A stretch of DNA of 64,000 nucleotides, from positions 191,485,726 to 191,549,725 of the forward strand of contig NC_134400.1 in the NCBI RefSeq assembly GCF_050003625.1. Direction: 5' to 3'. Source of the DNA: Haematobia irritans (Eukaryota; Arthropoda; Insecta; Diptera; Muscidae). The notes beneath the pieces were generated by a model. The model saw only the letters and a list, made by a program, of their open reading frames with translations, was not told the DNA's origin and did not search any database. This document shows positions 12,842-27,147 of this stretch, in pieces; the stretch's first letter is position 1, and every line of letters starts with the position of its first letter. The translations under genes were made by a program, and so were the position numbers.

Positions 12842-14213
12842 GCCCATATCTCCTAAACTAAGCGTCCTAGAGCGAAAATGGCTTTAATCCGTGACCCCCC
12901 TCAAAAATTGAATTTTTTACCCAAATCCTAAAAAAATTGAAATTTTTATATGAAAAACTTCTTTTGCCTATATCTCCTAAACTAAGCGTCCTAGAGCGAA
13001 AAGGGCTTTAATCCGTGACCACCCTCAGAAATTGAAATTTTCATCCAAATCCTAAAAAAATTGAAATTTTTATACGAAAAACTTCTTTTGCCCATATCTC
13101 CTAAACTAAGCGTCCTAGAGCGAAAAGGGCTTTAATTCGTGACCACCCTCAAAAATTGAAATTTTCATCCAAATCCTAAAAAAAATGAAATTTTTATATG
13201 AAAAACTTCTTTTGCCCATATCTCGTGACCACCCTCAAAAATTGAAATTTTCATCCAAATCCTAAAAAAAATTGAAATTTTTGTATGAAAAACTTCTTTT
13301 GCCCATATCTCCTAAACTAAGCGTCCTAGAGCGAAAAGGGCTTTAATCCGTGACCACCCTCAAAAATTTAATTTTTTACCCAAATTCTAAAAAAATTGAA
13401 ATTTTTATATGAAAAGCTTCTTTCAAATCCTAAAAAAATTGAAATTTTTATATGAAACACTTCTTTTGCCCATATCTCCTAAACTAAGCGTCCTAGAGCG
13501 AAAAGGGCTTTAATTCGTGACCACCCCCAAAAAATTGAAATTTTCATCCAAACCCCAAAAAAATTTAAATTTTTATATGAAAAACTTCTTTTGCCCATAT
13601 CTCCTAAACTAAGCGTCCTAGAGCGAAAAGGGCTTTAATCCGTGACCCCCCCTCAAAAATTGAATTTTTTACCCAAATCCTAAAAAAAATTTAAATTTTA
13701 ATATGAAAAACTTCTTTTGCCCATATCTCCTAAACTAAGCGTCCTAGAGCGAAAAGGGCTTTAATCCGTGACCCCCCTCAAAATTGAATTTTTTACCCAA
13801 ATCCTAAAAAAATTGAAATTTTTATATGAAAAACTTCTTTTGCCCATATCTCCTAAACTAAGCGTCCTAGAGCGAAAAGGGCTTTAATTCGTGACCACCC
13901 CCAAAAAATTGAAAATTTTCATCCAAACCCCAAAAAATTGAAATTTTTGTATGAAAAACTTCTTTTGCCCATATCTCCTAAACTAAGCGTCCTAGAGCGA
14001 AAATGGCTTTAATCCGTGACCCCCCTCAAAAATTGAATTTTTACCCAAATCCTAAAAAAATTGAAATTTTTATATGAAAAACTTCTTTTGCCTATATCTC
14101 CTAAACTAAGCGTCCTAGAGCGAAAAGGGCTTTAATCCGTGACCACCCTCAGAAATTGAAATTTTCATCCAAATCCTAAAAAAATTGAAATTTTTATATG
14201 AAAAACTTCTTTT
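12842..14213 (+). repeat. Same block, copy 2 of 3
   Basis: This is collinear with 9149-10519 at an offset of 3,693 bp, shifting to 3,694 after one extra A near 13,685. Even rare variants (TATACGAAAAAC, CTCAAAATTG) are kept, so the duplication is recent relative to the age of the array. Confidence 0.85.
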
Positions 14214-15705
14214 GCCTATATCTCCTAAACTAAGCGTCCTAGAGCGAAAAGGGCTTTAATCCGTGACCACCCTCAAGAATTGAAATTTTCATCCAAATCC
14301 TAAAAAAATTGAAATTTTTATATGAAAAACTTCTTTTGCCCATATCTCCTAAACTAAGCGTCCTAGAGCGAAAAGGGCTTTAATCCGTGACCACCCTCAA
14401 GAATTGAAATTTTCATCCAAATCCTAAAAAAATTGAAATTTTTATATGAAAAACTTCTTTTGCCCGTATCTCCTAAACTAAGCGTCCTAGAGCGAAAAGG
14501 GCTTTAATTCGTGACCACCCTCAAAAATTAAAATTTTCATCCAAATCCTAAAAAAATTGAAATTTTTATATGAAAAACTTCTTTTGCCCATATCTCCTAA
14601 ACTAAGCGTCCTAGAGCGAAAAGGGCTTTAATTCGTGAACACCCTCAAAAATTGAATTTTTCATCCAAATCCTAAAAAAATTGAAATTTTTATATGAAAA
14701 ACTTATTTTACCCATATCTCCTAAACTAAGCGTCCTAGAGCGAAAAGGGCTTTAATCCGTGACCACCCTCAAAAATTGAAATTTTCATCCAAATCCTAAA
14801 AAAATTGAAATTTTTATATGAAAAACTTCTTTTGCCTATATCTCCTAAACTAAGCGTCCTAGAGCGAAAAGGGCTTTAATTCGTGATCACCCCCAAAAAA
14901 TTGAAATTTTCATCCAAACCCCAAAAAAATTGAAATTTTTATATGAAAAACTTCTTTTGCCCATATCTCCTAAACTAAGCGTCCTAGAGCGAAAAGGGCT
15001 TTAATTCGTGACCACCCTCAAAAATTGAAATTTTCATCCAAACCCCAAAAAAATTTAAATTTTTATATGAAAAACTTCTTTTGCCCATATCTCCTAAACT
15101 AAGCGTCCTAGAGCGAAAAGGGCTTTAATTCGTGACCACCCCCAAAAAATTGAAATTTTCATCCAAACCCCAAAAAAATTGAAATTTTTATATGAAAAAC
15201 TTCTTTTGCCCATATCTCCTAAACTAAGCATCCTAGAGCGAAAAGGGCTTTAATCCGTGACCCCCCCTCAAAAATTGAATTTTTTACCCAAATCCTAAAA
15301 AAATTGAAATTTTTATATGAAAAACTTCTTTTGCCCATATCTCCTAAACTAAGCGTCCTAGAGCGAAAAGGGCTTTAATCCGTGACCCCCCTCAAAAATT
15401 GAATTTTTTACCCAAATCCTAAAAAAATTGAAATTTTTATATGAAAAACTTCTTTTGCCCATATCTCCTAAACTAAGCGTCCTAGAGCGAAAAGGGCTTT
15501 AATTCGTGACCACCCCCAAAAAATTGAAACTTTTCATCCAAACCCCAAAAAATTGAAATTTTTGTATGAAAAACTTCTTTTGCCCATATCTCCTAAACTA
15601 AGCGTCCTAGAGCGAAAAGGGCTTTAATTCGTGACCACCCTCAAAAATTGAAATTTTCATCCAAACCCCAAAAAAATTGAAATTTTTATATGAAAAACTT
15701 CTTTT

Positions 15706-15785
15706 GCCCATATCTCCTAAACTAAGAGTCCTAGAGCGAAAAGGGCTTTAAAAAAATTGAAATTTTTATATGAAAAACTTCTTTT
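15706..15785 (+). repeat. 80-bp monomer lacking the first half of the arm
   Basis: The core (with AAGAGTCC) ends GGGCTTTAA and passes directly into AAAAATTGAAATTTTTATATG. About 45 bp of the arm, including GTGACCACC and the first A/T element, are deleted. It is a single occurrence. Confidence 0.85.
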
Positions 15786-15909
15786 GCCCATATCTCCTAA
15801 ACTAAGCGTCCTAGAGCGAAAAGGGCTTTAATTCGTGACCACCCTCAAAAATTGAAATTTTCATCCAAACCCCAAAAAAATTTAAATTTTTATATGAAAA
15901 ACTTCTTTT

Positions 15910-16654
15910 GCCCATATCTCCTAAACTAAGCGTCCTAGAGCGAAAAGGGCTTTAATCCGTGACCCCCCTCAAAAATTGAATTTTTTACCCAAATCCTAAA
16001 AAAATTGAAATTTTTATATGAAAAACTTCTTTTGCCTATATCTCCTAAACTAAGCGTCCTAGAGCGAAAAGGGCTTTAATCCGTGACCACCCTCAGAAAT
16101 TGAAATTTTCATCCAAATCCTAAAAAAATTGAAATTTTTATATGAAAAACTTCTTTTGCCTATATCTCCTAAACTAAGCGTCCTAGAGCGAAAAGGGCTT
16201 TAATCCGTGACCACCCTCAAGAATTGAAATTTTCATCCAAATCCTAAAAAAATTGAAATTTTTATATGAAAAACATCTTTTGCCCATATCTCCTAAACTA
16301 AGCGTCCTAGAGCGAAAAGGGCTTTAATCCGTGACCACCCTCAAGAATTGAAATTTTCATCCAAATCCTAAAAAAATTGAAATTTTTATATGAAAAACTT
16401 CTTTTGCCTATATCTCCTAAACTAAGCGTCCTAGAGCGAAAAGGGCTTTAATTCGTGATCACCCCCAAAAAATTGAAATTTTCATCCAAACCCCAAAAAA
16501 ATTGAAATTTTTATATGAAAAACTTCTTTTGCCCATATCTCCTAAACTAAGCGTCCTAGAGCGAAAAGGGCTTTAATTCGTGACCACCCTCAAAAATTGA
16601 AATTTTCATCCAAACCCCAAAAAAATTGAAATTTTTATATGAAAAACTTCTTTT
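15910..16654 (+). repeat. Six-monomer block, copy 1 (offset 994 bp)
   Basis: The order is B, Q, two CTCAAGAATTG units, a GATCACCCCC D unit, then an A/D unit. It is matched at 16904-17648. CTCAGAAATT at 16094 pairs with 17088, 994 bp apart. In copy 2 the first unit is M-type (core TGG) while here it is B, so a point change or conversion separates them. Confidence 0.82.
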
Positions 16655-16903
16655 GCCCATATCTCCTAAACTAAGCGTCCTAGAGCGAAAAGGGCTTTAA
16701 TCCGTGACCCCCCTCAAAAATTGAATTTTTTACCCAAATCCTAAAAAAATTGAAATTTTTATATGAAAAACTTCTTTTGCCCATATCTCCTAAACTAAGC
16801 GTCCTAGAGCGAAAAGGGCTTTAATTCGTGACCACCCCCAAAAAATTGAAAATTTTCATCCAAACCCCAAAAAATTGAAATTTTTGTATGAAAAACTTCT
16901 TTT

Positions 16904-17648
16904 GCCCATATCTCCTAAACTAAGCGTCCTAGAGCGAAAATGGCTTTAATCCGTGACCCCCCTCAAAAATTGAATTTTTTACCCAAATCCTAAAAAAATT
17001 GAAATTTTTATATGAAAAACTTCTTTTGCCTATATCTCCTAAACTAAGCGTCCTAGAGCGAAAAGGGCTTTAATCCGTGACCACCCTCAGAAATTGAAAT
17101 TTTCATCCAAATCCTAAAAAAATTGAAATTTTTATATGAAAAACTTCTTTTGCCTATATCTCCTAAACTAAGCGTCCTAGAGCGAAAAGGGCTTTAATCC
17201 GTGACCACCCTCAAGAATTGAAATTTTCATCCAAATCCTAAAAAAATTGAAATTTTTATATGAAAAACTTCTTTTGCCCATATCTCCTAAACTAAGCGTC
17301 CTAGAGCGAAAAGGGCTTTAATCCGTGACCACCCTCAAGAATTGAAATTTTCATCCAAATCCTAAAAAAATTGAAATTTTTATATGAAAAACTTCTTTTG
17401 CCTATATCTCCTAAACTAAGCGTCCTAGAGCGAAAAGGGCTTTAATTCGTGATCACCCCCAAAAAATTGAAATTTTCATCCAAACCCCAAAAAAATTGAA
17501 ATTTTTATATGAAAAACTTCTTTTGCCCATATCTCCTAAACTAAGCGTCCTAGAGCGAAAAGGGCTTTAATTCGTGACCACCCTCAAAAATTGAAATTTT
17601 CATCCAAACCCCAAAAAAATTGAAATTTTTATATGAAAAACTTCTTTT
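16904..17648 (+). repeat. Six-monomer block, copy 2 (offset 994 bp)
   Basis: This is collinear with 15910-16654. The variant CTCAAGAATTG, which also appears near 14,270, 14,390, 21,000, 22,370, 27,705, 27,830, 33,100 and 33,225, is kept in both tandem units here. Confidence 0.82.
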
Positions 17649-19566
17649 GCCCATATCTCCTAAACTAAGAGTCCTAGAGCGAAAAGGGCTTTAATTCGTG
17701 ACCACCCACAAAAAATTGAAAAGTCCACCCAAACCCCAAAAAAATTGAAATTTTTATATGAAAAACTTCTTTTGCCCATATCTCCTAAACTAAGCATCCT
17801 AGAGCGAAAAGGGCTTTAATCCGTGACCCCCCTCAAGAATTGAATTTTTTACCCAATTCCTAAAAAAATTGAAATTTTTATATGAAAAACTTCTTTTGCC
17901 CATATCTCCTAAACTAAGCGTCCTAGAGCGAAAAGGGCTTTAATCCGTGACCCCCCTCAAAAATTGAATTTTTTACCCAAATCCTAAAAAAATTGAAATT
18001 TTTATATGAAAAACTTCTTTTGCCCATATCTCCTAAACTAAGCGTCCTAGAGCGAAAAGGGCTTTAATTCGTGACCACCCACAAAAAATTGAAAAGTCCA
18101 CCCAAACCCCAAAAAAATTTAAATTTTTATATGAAAAACTTCTTTTGCCCATATCTCCTAAACTAAGCGTCCTAGAGCGAAAAGGGCTTTAATCCGTGAC
18201 CCCCCTCAAAAATTGAATTTTTTACCCAAATCCTAAAAAAATTGAAATTTTTATATGAAAAACTTCTTTTGCCTATATCTCCTAAACTAAGCGTCCTAGA
18301 GCGAAAAGGGCTTTAATTCGTGACCACCCACAAAAAATTGAAAAGTCCACCCAAACCCCAAAAAAATTGAAATTTTTATATGAAAAACTTCTTTTGCCCA
18401 TATCTCCTAAACTAAGCGTCCTAGAGCGAAAAGGGCTTTAATCCGTGACCCCCCTCAAAAATTGAATTTTTTACCCAAATCCTAAAAAAAGTGAAATTTT
18501 TATATGAAAAACTTCTTTTGCCCATATCTCCTAAACTAAGCGTCCTAGAGCGAAAAGGGCTTTAAGTCGTGACCACCCCCAAAAAATTGAAAATTTTCAT
18601 CCAAACCCCAAAAAAATTGAAATTTTTATATGAAAAACTTCTTTTGCCCATATCTCCTAAACTAAGCGTCCTAGAGCGAAAAGGGCTTTAATTCGTGACC
18701 ACCCTCAAAAATTGAAAAGTCCACCCAAACCCCAAAAAAATTTAAATTTTTATATGAAAAACTTCTTTTGCCCATATCTCCTAAACTAAGCGTCCTAGAG
18801 CGAAAAGGGCTTTAATCCGTGACCCCCCTCAAAAATTGAATTTTTTACCCAAATCCTAAAAAAATTGAAATTTTTATATGAAAAACTTCTTTTGCCTATA
18901 TCTCCTAAACTAAGCGTCCTAAAGCGAAAAGGGCTTTAATTCGTGATCACCCCCAAAAAATTGAAATTTTCATCCAAACCCCAAAATCCTAAAAAAAGTG
19001 AAATTTTTATATGAAAAACTTCTTTTGCCCATATCTCCTAAACTAAGCGTCCTAGAGCGAAAAGGGCTTTAATTCGTGACCACCCCCTAAAAATTTAAAA
19101 TTTTCATCCAAACCCCAAAAAATTGAAATTTTTGTATGAAAAACTTCTTTTGCCCATATCTCCTAAACTAAGCGTCCTAGAGCGAAAAGGGCTTTAATTC
19201 GTGACCACCCTCAAAAATTGAAATTTTCACCAAATCCTAAAAAAATTAAAATTTTTATATGAAAAACTTCTTTTGCCCATATCTCCTAAACTAAGCGTCC
19301 TAGAGCGAAAAGGGCTTTAATCCGTGACCACCCTCAAAAATTTAATTTTTTACCCAAATTCTAAAAAAATTGAAATTTTTATATGAAAAGCTTCTTTCAA
19401 ATCCTAAAAAAATTGAAATTTTTATATGAAAAACTTCTTTTGCCCATATCTCCTAAACTAAGCGTCCTAGAGCGAAAAGGGCTTTAATTCGTGACCACCC
19501 CCAAAAAATTGAAAATTTTCATCCAAACCCCAAAAAATTGAATTTTTTGTATGAAAAACTTCTTTT

Positions 19567-20689
19567 GCCCATATCTCCTAAACTAAGCGTCCTAGAGCGA
19601 AAATGGCTTTAATCCGTGACCCCCCTCAAAAATTGAATTTTTTACCCAAATCCTAAAAAAATTGAAATTTTTATATGAAAAACTTCTTTTGCCTATATCT
19701 CCTAAACTAAGCGTCCTAGAGCGAAAAGGGCTTTAATCCGTGACCACCCTCAGAAATTGAAATTTTCATCCAAATCCTAAAAAAATTGAAATTTTTATAT
19801 GAAAAACTTCTTTTGCCCATATCTCCTAAACTAAGCGTCCTAGAGCGAAAAGGGCTTTAATTCGTGACCACCCTCAAAAATTGAAATTTTCATCCAAATC
19901 CTAAAAAAATTGAAATTTTTATATGAAAAACTTCTTTTGCCCATATCTCGTGACCACCCTCAAAAATTGAAATTTTCATCCAAATCCTAAAAAAATTGAA
20001 ATTTTTGTATGAAAAACTTCTTTTGCCCATATCTCCTAAACTAAGCGTCCTAGAGCGAAAAGGGCTTTAATCCGTGACCACCCTCAAAAATTTAATTTTT
20101 TACCCAAATTCTAAAAAAATTTAAATTTTTATATGAAAAGCTTCTTTCAAATCCTAAAAAAATTGAAATTTTTATATGAAACACTTCTTTTGCCCATATC
20201 TCCTAAACTAAGCGTCCTAGAGCGAAAAGGGCTTTAATTCGTGACCACCCCCAAAAAATTGAAATTTTCATCCAAACCCCAAAAAAATTTAAATTTTTAT
20301 ATGAAAAACTTCTTTTGCCCATATCTCCTAAACTAAGCGTCCTAGAGCGAAAAGGGCTTTAATCCGTGACCCCCCCTCAAAAATTGAATTTTTTACCCAA
20401 ATCCTAAAAAAATTGAAATTTTTATATGAAAAACTTCTTTTGCCCATATCTCCTAAACTAAGCGTCCTAGAGCGAAAAGGGCTTTAATCCGTGACCCCCC
20501 TCAAAATTGAATTTTTTACCCAAATCCTAAAAAAATTGAAATTTTTATATGAAAAACTTCTTTTGCCCATATCTCCTAAACTAAGCGTCCTAGAGCGAAA
20601 AGGGCTTTAATTCGTGACCACCCCCAAAAAATTGAAAATTTTCATCCAAACCCCAAAAAATTGAAATTTTTGTATGAAAAACTTCTTTT
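19567..20689 (+). repeat. Same block, partial copy 3 of 3
   Basis: This is collinear with 9149-10272 (M through E) at an offset of 10,417-10,418 bp, then diverges with a second E unit in tandem. Its Q unit lacks the TACGAAA marker of the other two copies, so copies 1 and 2 are closer to each other. Confidence 0.8.
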
Positions 20690-23600
20690 GCCCATATCTC
20701 CTAAACTAAGCGTCCTAGAGCGAAAAGGGCTTTAATTCGTGACCACCCCCAAAAAATTGAAAATTTTCATCCAAACCCCAAAAAATTGAAATTTTTGTAT
20801 GAAAAACTTCTTTTGCCCATATCTCCTAAACTAAGCGTCCTAGAGCGAAAATGGCTTTAATCCGTGACCCCCCTCAAAAATAGAATTTTTACCCAAATCC
20901 TAAAAAAATTGAAATTTTTATATGAAAAACTTCTTTTGCCTATATCTCCTAAACTAAGCGTCCTAGAGCGAAAAGGGCTTTAATCCGTGACCACCCTCAA
21001 GAATTGAAATTTTCATCCAAATCCTAAAAAAATTGAAATTTTTATATGAAAAACTTCTTTTGCCCATATCTCCTAAACTAAGCGTCCTAGAGCGAAAAGG
21101 GCTTTAATCCGTGACCACCCTCAAAAATTGAATTTTTCATCCAAATCCTAAAAAAATTGAAATTTTTATATGAAAAACTTCTTTTGCCCATATCTCCTAA
21201 ACTAAGCGTCCTAGAGCGAAAAGGGCTTTAATCCGTGACCACCCTCAAAAATTGAAATTTTCATCCAAATCCTAAAAAAATTGAAATTTTTATATGAAAA
21301 ACTTCTTTTGCCTATATCTCCTAAACTAAGCGTCCTAGAGCGAAAAGGGCTTTAATTCGTGATCACCCCCAAAAAATTGAAATTTTCATCCAAACCCCAA
21401 AAAAATTGAAATTTTTATATGAAAAACGTCTTTTGCCCATATCTCCTAAACTAAGCGTCCTAGAGCGAAAAGGGCTTTAATTCGTGACCACCCTCAAAAA
21501 TTGAAATTTTCATCCAAACCCCAAAAAAATTGAAATTTTTATATGAAAAACTTCTTTTGCCCATATCTCCTAAACTAAGCGTCCTAGAGCGAAAAGGGCT
21601 TTAATTCGTGACCACCCCCAAAAAATTGAAATTTTCATCCAAACCCCAAAAAAATTGAAATTTTTATATGAAAAACTTCTTTTGCCCATATCTCCTAAAC
21701 TAAGCATCCTAGAGCGAAAAGGGCTTTAATCCGTGACCCCCCTCAAAAATTGAATTTTTTACCCAAATCCTAAAAAAATTGAAATTTTTATATGAAAAAC
21801 TTCTTTTGCCCATATCTCCTAAACTAAGCGTCCTAGAGCGAAAAGGGCTTTAATCCGTGACCCCCCTCAAAAATTGAATTTTTTACCCAAATCCTAAAAA
21901 AATTGAAATTTTTATATGAAAAACTTCTTTTGCCCATATCTCCTAAACTAAGCGTCCTAGAGCGAAAAGGGCTTTAATTCGTGACCACCCCCAAAAAATT
22001 GAAAATTTTCATCCAAACCCCAAAAAATTGAAATTTTTGTATGAAAAACTTCTTTTGCCCATATCTCCTAAACTAAGCGTCCTAGAGCGAAAATGGCTTT
22101 AATCCGTGACCCCCCTCAAAAATTGAATTTTTTACCCAAATCCTAAAAAAATTGAAATTTTTATATGAAAAACTTCTTTTGCCTATATCTCCTAAACTAA
22201 GCGTCCTAGAGCGAAAAGGGCTTTAATCCGTGACCACCCTCAGAAATTGAAATTTTCATCCAAATCCTAAAAAAATTGAAATTTTTATATGAAAAACTTC
22301 TTTTGCCTATATCTCCTAAACTAAGCGTCCTAGAGCGAAAAGGGCTTTAATCCGTGACCACCCTCAAGAATTGAAATTTTCATCCAAATCCTAAAAAAAT
22401 TGAAATTTTTATATGAAAAACTTCTTTTGCCCATATCTCCTAAACTAAGCGTCCTAGAACGAAAAGGGCTTTAATCCGTGACCACCCTCAAAAATTGAAA
22501 TTTTCATCCAAATCCTAAAAAAATTGAATTTTTTATATGAAAAACTTCTTTTGCCCATATCTCCTAAACTAAGCGTCCTAGAGCGAAAAGGGCTTTAATT
22601 CGTGACCACCCTCAAAAATTAAAATTTTCATCCAAATCCTAAAAAAATTGAAATTTTTATATGAAAAACTTCTTTTGCCCATATCTCTTAAACTAAGCGT
22701 CCTAGAGCGAAAAGGGCTTTAATTCGTGAACACCCTCAAAAATTGAATTTTTCATCCAAATCCTAAAAAAATTGAAATTTTTATATGAAAAACTTATTTT
22801 GCCCATATCTCCTAAACTAAGCGTCCTAGAGCGAAAAGGGCTTTAATCCGTGACCACCCTCAAAAATTGAAATTTTCATCCAAATCCTAAAAAAATTGAA
22901 ATTTTTATATGAAAAACTTCTTTTGCCTATATCTCCTAAACTAAGCGTCCTAGAGCGAAAAGGGCTTTAATTCGTGATCACCCCCAAAAAATTGAAATTT
23001 TCATCCAAACCCCAAAAAAATTGAAATTTTTATATGAAAAACTTCTTTTGCCCATATCTCCTAAACTAAGCGTCCTAGAGCGAAAAGGGCTTTAATTCGT
23101 GACCACCCTCAAAAATTGAAATTTTCATCCAAACCCCAAAAAATTGAAATTTTTATATGAAAAACTTCTTTTGCCCATATCTCCTAAACTAAGCGTCCTA
23201 GAGCGAAAAGGGCTTTAATTCGTGACCACCCCCAAAAATTGAAATTTTCATCCAAACCCCAAAAAAATTTAAATTTTTATATGAAAAACTTCTTTTGCCC
23301 ATATCTCCTAAACTAAGCATCCTAGAGCGAAAAGGGCTTTAATCCGTGACCCCCCTCAAAAATTGAATTTTTTACCCAAATCCTAAAAAAATTGAAATTT
23401 TTATATGAAAAACTTCTTTTGCCCATATCTCCTAAACTAAGCGTCCTAGAGCGAAAAGGGCTTTAATCCGTGACCCCCCTCAAAAATTGAATTTTTACCC
23501 AAATCCTAAAAAAATTGAAATTTTTATATGAAAAACTTCTTTTGCCCATATCTCCTAAACTAAGCGTCCTAGAGCGAAAAGGGCTTTAATTCGTGACCAC

Positions 23601-23793
23601 CCACAAAAAATTGAAAAGTCCACCCAAACCCCAAAAAAATTGAAATTTTTATATGAAAAACTTCTTTTGCCCATATCTCCTAAACTAAGCGTCCTAGAGC
23701 GAAAAGGGCTTTAATTCGTGACCACCCACAAAAAATTGAAAAGTCCACCCAAACCCCAAAAAAATTGAAATTTTTATATGAAAAACTTCTTTT

Positions 23794-24291
23794 GCCCATA
23801 TCTCCTAAACTAAGCGTCCTAGAGCGAAAAGGGCTTTAATCCGTGACCCCCCTCAAAAATTGAATTTTTTACCCAAATCCTAAAAAAATTGAAATTTTTA
23901 TATGAAAAACTTCTTTTGCCTATATCTCCTAAACTAAGCGTCCTAAAGCGAAAAGGGCTTTAATTCGTGATCACCCCCAAAAAATTGAAATTTTCATCCA
24001 AACCCCAAAAAAATTGAAATTTTTATATGAAAAACTTCTTTTGCCCATATCTCCTAAACTAAGCGTCCTAGAGCGAAAAGGGCTTTAATCCGTGACCCCC
24101 CTCAAAAATTGAATTTTTTACCCAAATCCTAAAAAAATTGAAATTTTTATATGAAAAACTTCTTTTGCCTATATCTCCTAAACTAAGCGTCCTAAAGCGA
24201 AAAGGGCTTTAATTCGTGATCACCCCCAAAAAATTGAAATTTTCATCCAAACCCCAAAAAAATTGAAATTTTTATATGAAAAACTTCTTTT
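23794..24291 (+). repeat. Tandem dimer repeat, 2 x 249 bp
   Basis: A B unit followed by a D unit with TCCTAAAGCG in the core and GATCACCCCC in the arm is repeated directly: 23794-24042 and 24043-24291. The CCTAAAGCG variant is at 23942 and 24191. This is the smallest clear higher-order repeat in the window. Confidence 0.87.
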
Positions 24292-25080
24292 GCCCATATC
24301 TCCTAAACTAAGCGTCCTAGAGCGAAAAGGGCTTTAATTCGTGACCACCCCCAAAAAATTGAAAATTTTCATCCAAACCCCAAAAAATTGAAATTTTTGT
24401 ATGAAAAACTTCTTTTGCCCATATCTCCTAAACTAAGCGTCCTAGAGCGAAAAGGGCTTTAATTCGTGACCACCCTCAAAAATTGAAATTTTCATCCAAA
24501 TCCTAAAAAAATTAAAATTTTTATATGAAAAACTTCTTTTGCCCATATCTCCTAAACTAAGCGTCCTAGAGCGAAAAGGGCTTTAATCCGTGACCACCCT
24601 CAAAAATTTAATTTTTTACCCAAATTCTAAAAAAATTGAAATTTTTATATGAAAAGCTTCTTTCAAATCCTAAAAAAATTGAAATTTTTATATGAAAAAC
24701 TTCTTTTGCCCATATCTCCTAAACTAAGCGTCCTAGAGCGAAAAGGGCTTTAATTCGTGACCACCCCCAAAAAATTGAAAATTTTCATCCAAACCCCAAA
24801 AAATTGAAATTTTTGTATGAAAAACTTCTTTTGCCCATATCTCCTAAACTAAGCGTCCTAGAGCGAAAATGGCTTTAATCCGTGACCCCCCTCAAAAATT
24901 GAATTTTTTACCCAAATCCTAAAAAAATTGAAATTTTTATATGAAAAACTTCTTTTGCCTATATCTCCTAAACTAAGCGTCCTAGAGCGAAAAGGGCTTT
25001 AATCCGTGACCACCCTCAGAAATTGAAATTTTCATCCAAATCCTAAAAAAATTGAAATTTTTATATGAAAAACTTCTTTT

Positions 25081-25196
25081 GCCCATATCTCCTAAACTAA
25101 GCGTCCTAGAGCGAAAAGGGCTTTAATTCGTGACCACCCTGAAATTTTCATCCAAATCCTAAAAAAATTGAAATTTTTATATGAAAAACTTCTTTT
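25081..25196 (+). repeat. 116-bp monomer with an 8-bp arm deletion
   Basis: GACCACCCT is joined to GAAATTTTCATCC, removing CAAAAATT. The unit lies immediately before the G-type short monomer at 25197-25282. The combination makes this a local spot with two shortened units in a row. Confidence 0.82.
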
Positions 25197-27147
25197 GCCC
25201 ATATCTCGTGACCACCCTCAAAAATTGAAATTTTCATCCAAATCCTAAAAAAATTGAAATTTTTGTATGAAAAACTTCTTTTGCCCATATCTCCTAAACT
25301 AAGCGTCCTAGAGCGAAAAGGGCTTTAATCCGTGACCCCCCTCAAAAATTGAATTTTTTACCCAAATCCTAAAAAAATTGAAATTTTTATATGAAAAACT
25401 TCTTTTGCCCATATCTCCTAAACTAAGCGTCCTAGAGCGAAAAGGGCTTTAATTCGTGACCACCCCCAAAAAATTGAAAATTTTCATCCAAACCCCAAAA
25501 AATTGAAATTTTTGTATGAAAAACTTCTTTTGCCCATATCTCCTAAACTAAGCGTCCTAGAGCGAAAATGGCTTTAATCCGTGACCCCCCTCAAAAATTG
25601 AATTTTTTACCCAAATCCTAAAAAAATTGAAATTTTTATATGAAAAACTTCTTTTGCCTATATCTCCTAAACTAAGCGTCCTAGAGCGAAAAGGGCTTTA
25701 ATCCGTGACCACCCTCAGAAATTGAAATTTTCATCCAAATCCTAAAAAAATTGAAATTTTTATATGAAAAACTTCTTTTGCCCATATCTCCTAAACTAAG
25801 CGTCCTAGAGCGAAAAGGGCTTTAATTCGTGACCACCCTCAAAAATTGAAATTTTCATCCAAATCCTAAAAAAATTGAAATTTTTATATGAAAAACTTCT
25901 TTTGCCCATATCTCCTAAACTAAGCGTCCTAGAGCGAAAAGGGCTTTAATTCGTGACCACCCTCAAAAATTGAATTTTTCATTCAAATCCTAAAAAAATT
26001 TAAATTTTTATATGAAAAACTTATTTTGCCCATATCTCCTAAACTAAGCGTCCTAGAGCGAAAAGGGCTTTAATCCGTGACCACCCTCAAAAATTGAAAT
26101 TTTCATCCAAATCCTAAAAAAATTGAAATTTTTATATGAAAAACTTCTTTTGCCTATATCTCCTAAACTAAGCGTCCTAGAGCGAAAAGGGCTTTAATCC
26201 GTGACCCCCCTCAAAAATTGAATTTTTTACCCAAATCCTAAAAAAATTGAAATTTTTATATGAAAAACTTCTTTTGCCTATATCTCCTAAACTAAGCGTC
26301 CTAGAGCGAAAAGGGCTTTAATCCGTGACCACCCTCAGAAATTGAAATTTTCATCCAAATCCTAAAAAAATTGAAATTTTTATATGAAAAACTTCTTTCG
26401 CCCATATCTCCTAAACTAGGCGTCCTAGAGCGAAAAGGGCTTTAATTCGTGACCACCCTCAAAAATTGAAATTTTCATCCAAATCCTAAAAAAATTGAAA
26501 TTTTTATATGAAAAACTTATTTTGCCCATATCTCCTAAACTAAGCGTCCTAGAGCGAAAAGGGCTTTAATTCGTGACCACCCCCAAAAAATTGAAATTTT
26601 CATCCAAACCCCAAAAAAATTGAAATTTTTATATGAAAAACTTCTTTTGCCCATATCTCCTAAACTAAGCGTCCTAGAGCGAAAAGGGCTTTAATCCGTG
26701 ACCACCCTCAAAAATTGAATTTTTTACCCAAATCCTAAAAAAATTTAAATTTTTATATGAAAAACTTCTTTTGCCTATATCTCCTAAACTAAGCGTCCTA
26801 GAGCGAAAAGGGCTTTAATTCGTGATCACCCACAAAAAATTGAAAAGTCCACCCAAACCACAAAAAAATTTAAATTTTTATATGAAAAACTTCTTTTGCC
26901 CATATCTCCTAAACTAAGCGTCCTAGAGCGAAAAGGGCTTTAATCCGTGACCACCCTCAAAAATTGAAATTTTCATCCAAATCCTAAAAAAAAATTTAAA
27001 TTTTTATATGAAAAACTTCTTTTGCCCATATCTCCTAAACTAAGCATCATAGAGCGAAAAGGGCTTTAATCCGTGACCCCCCTCAAAAATTGAATTTTTT
27101 ACCCAAATCCTAAAAAAATTGAAATTTTTATATGAAAAACTTCTTTT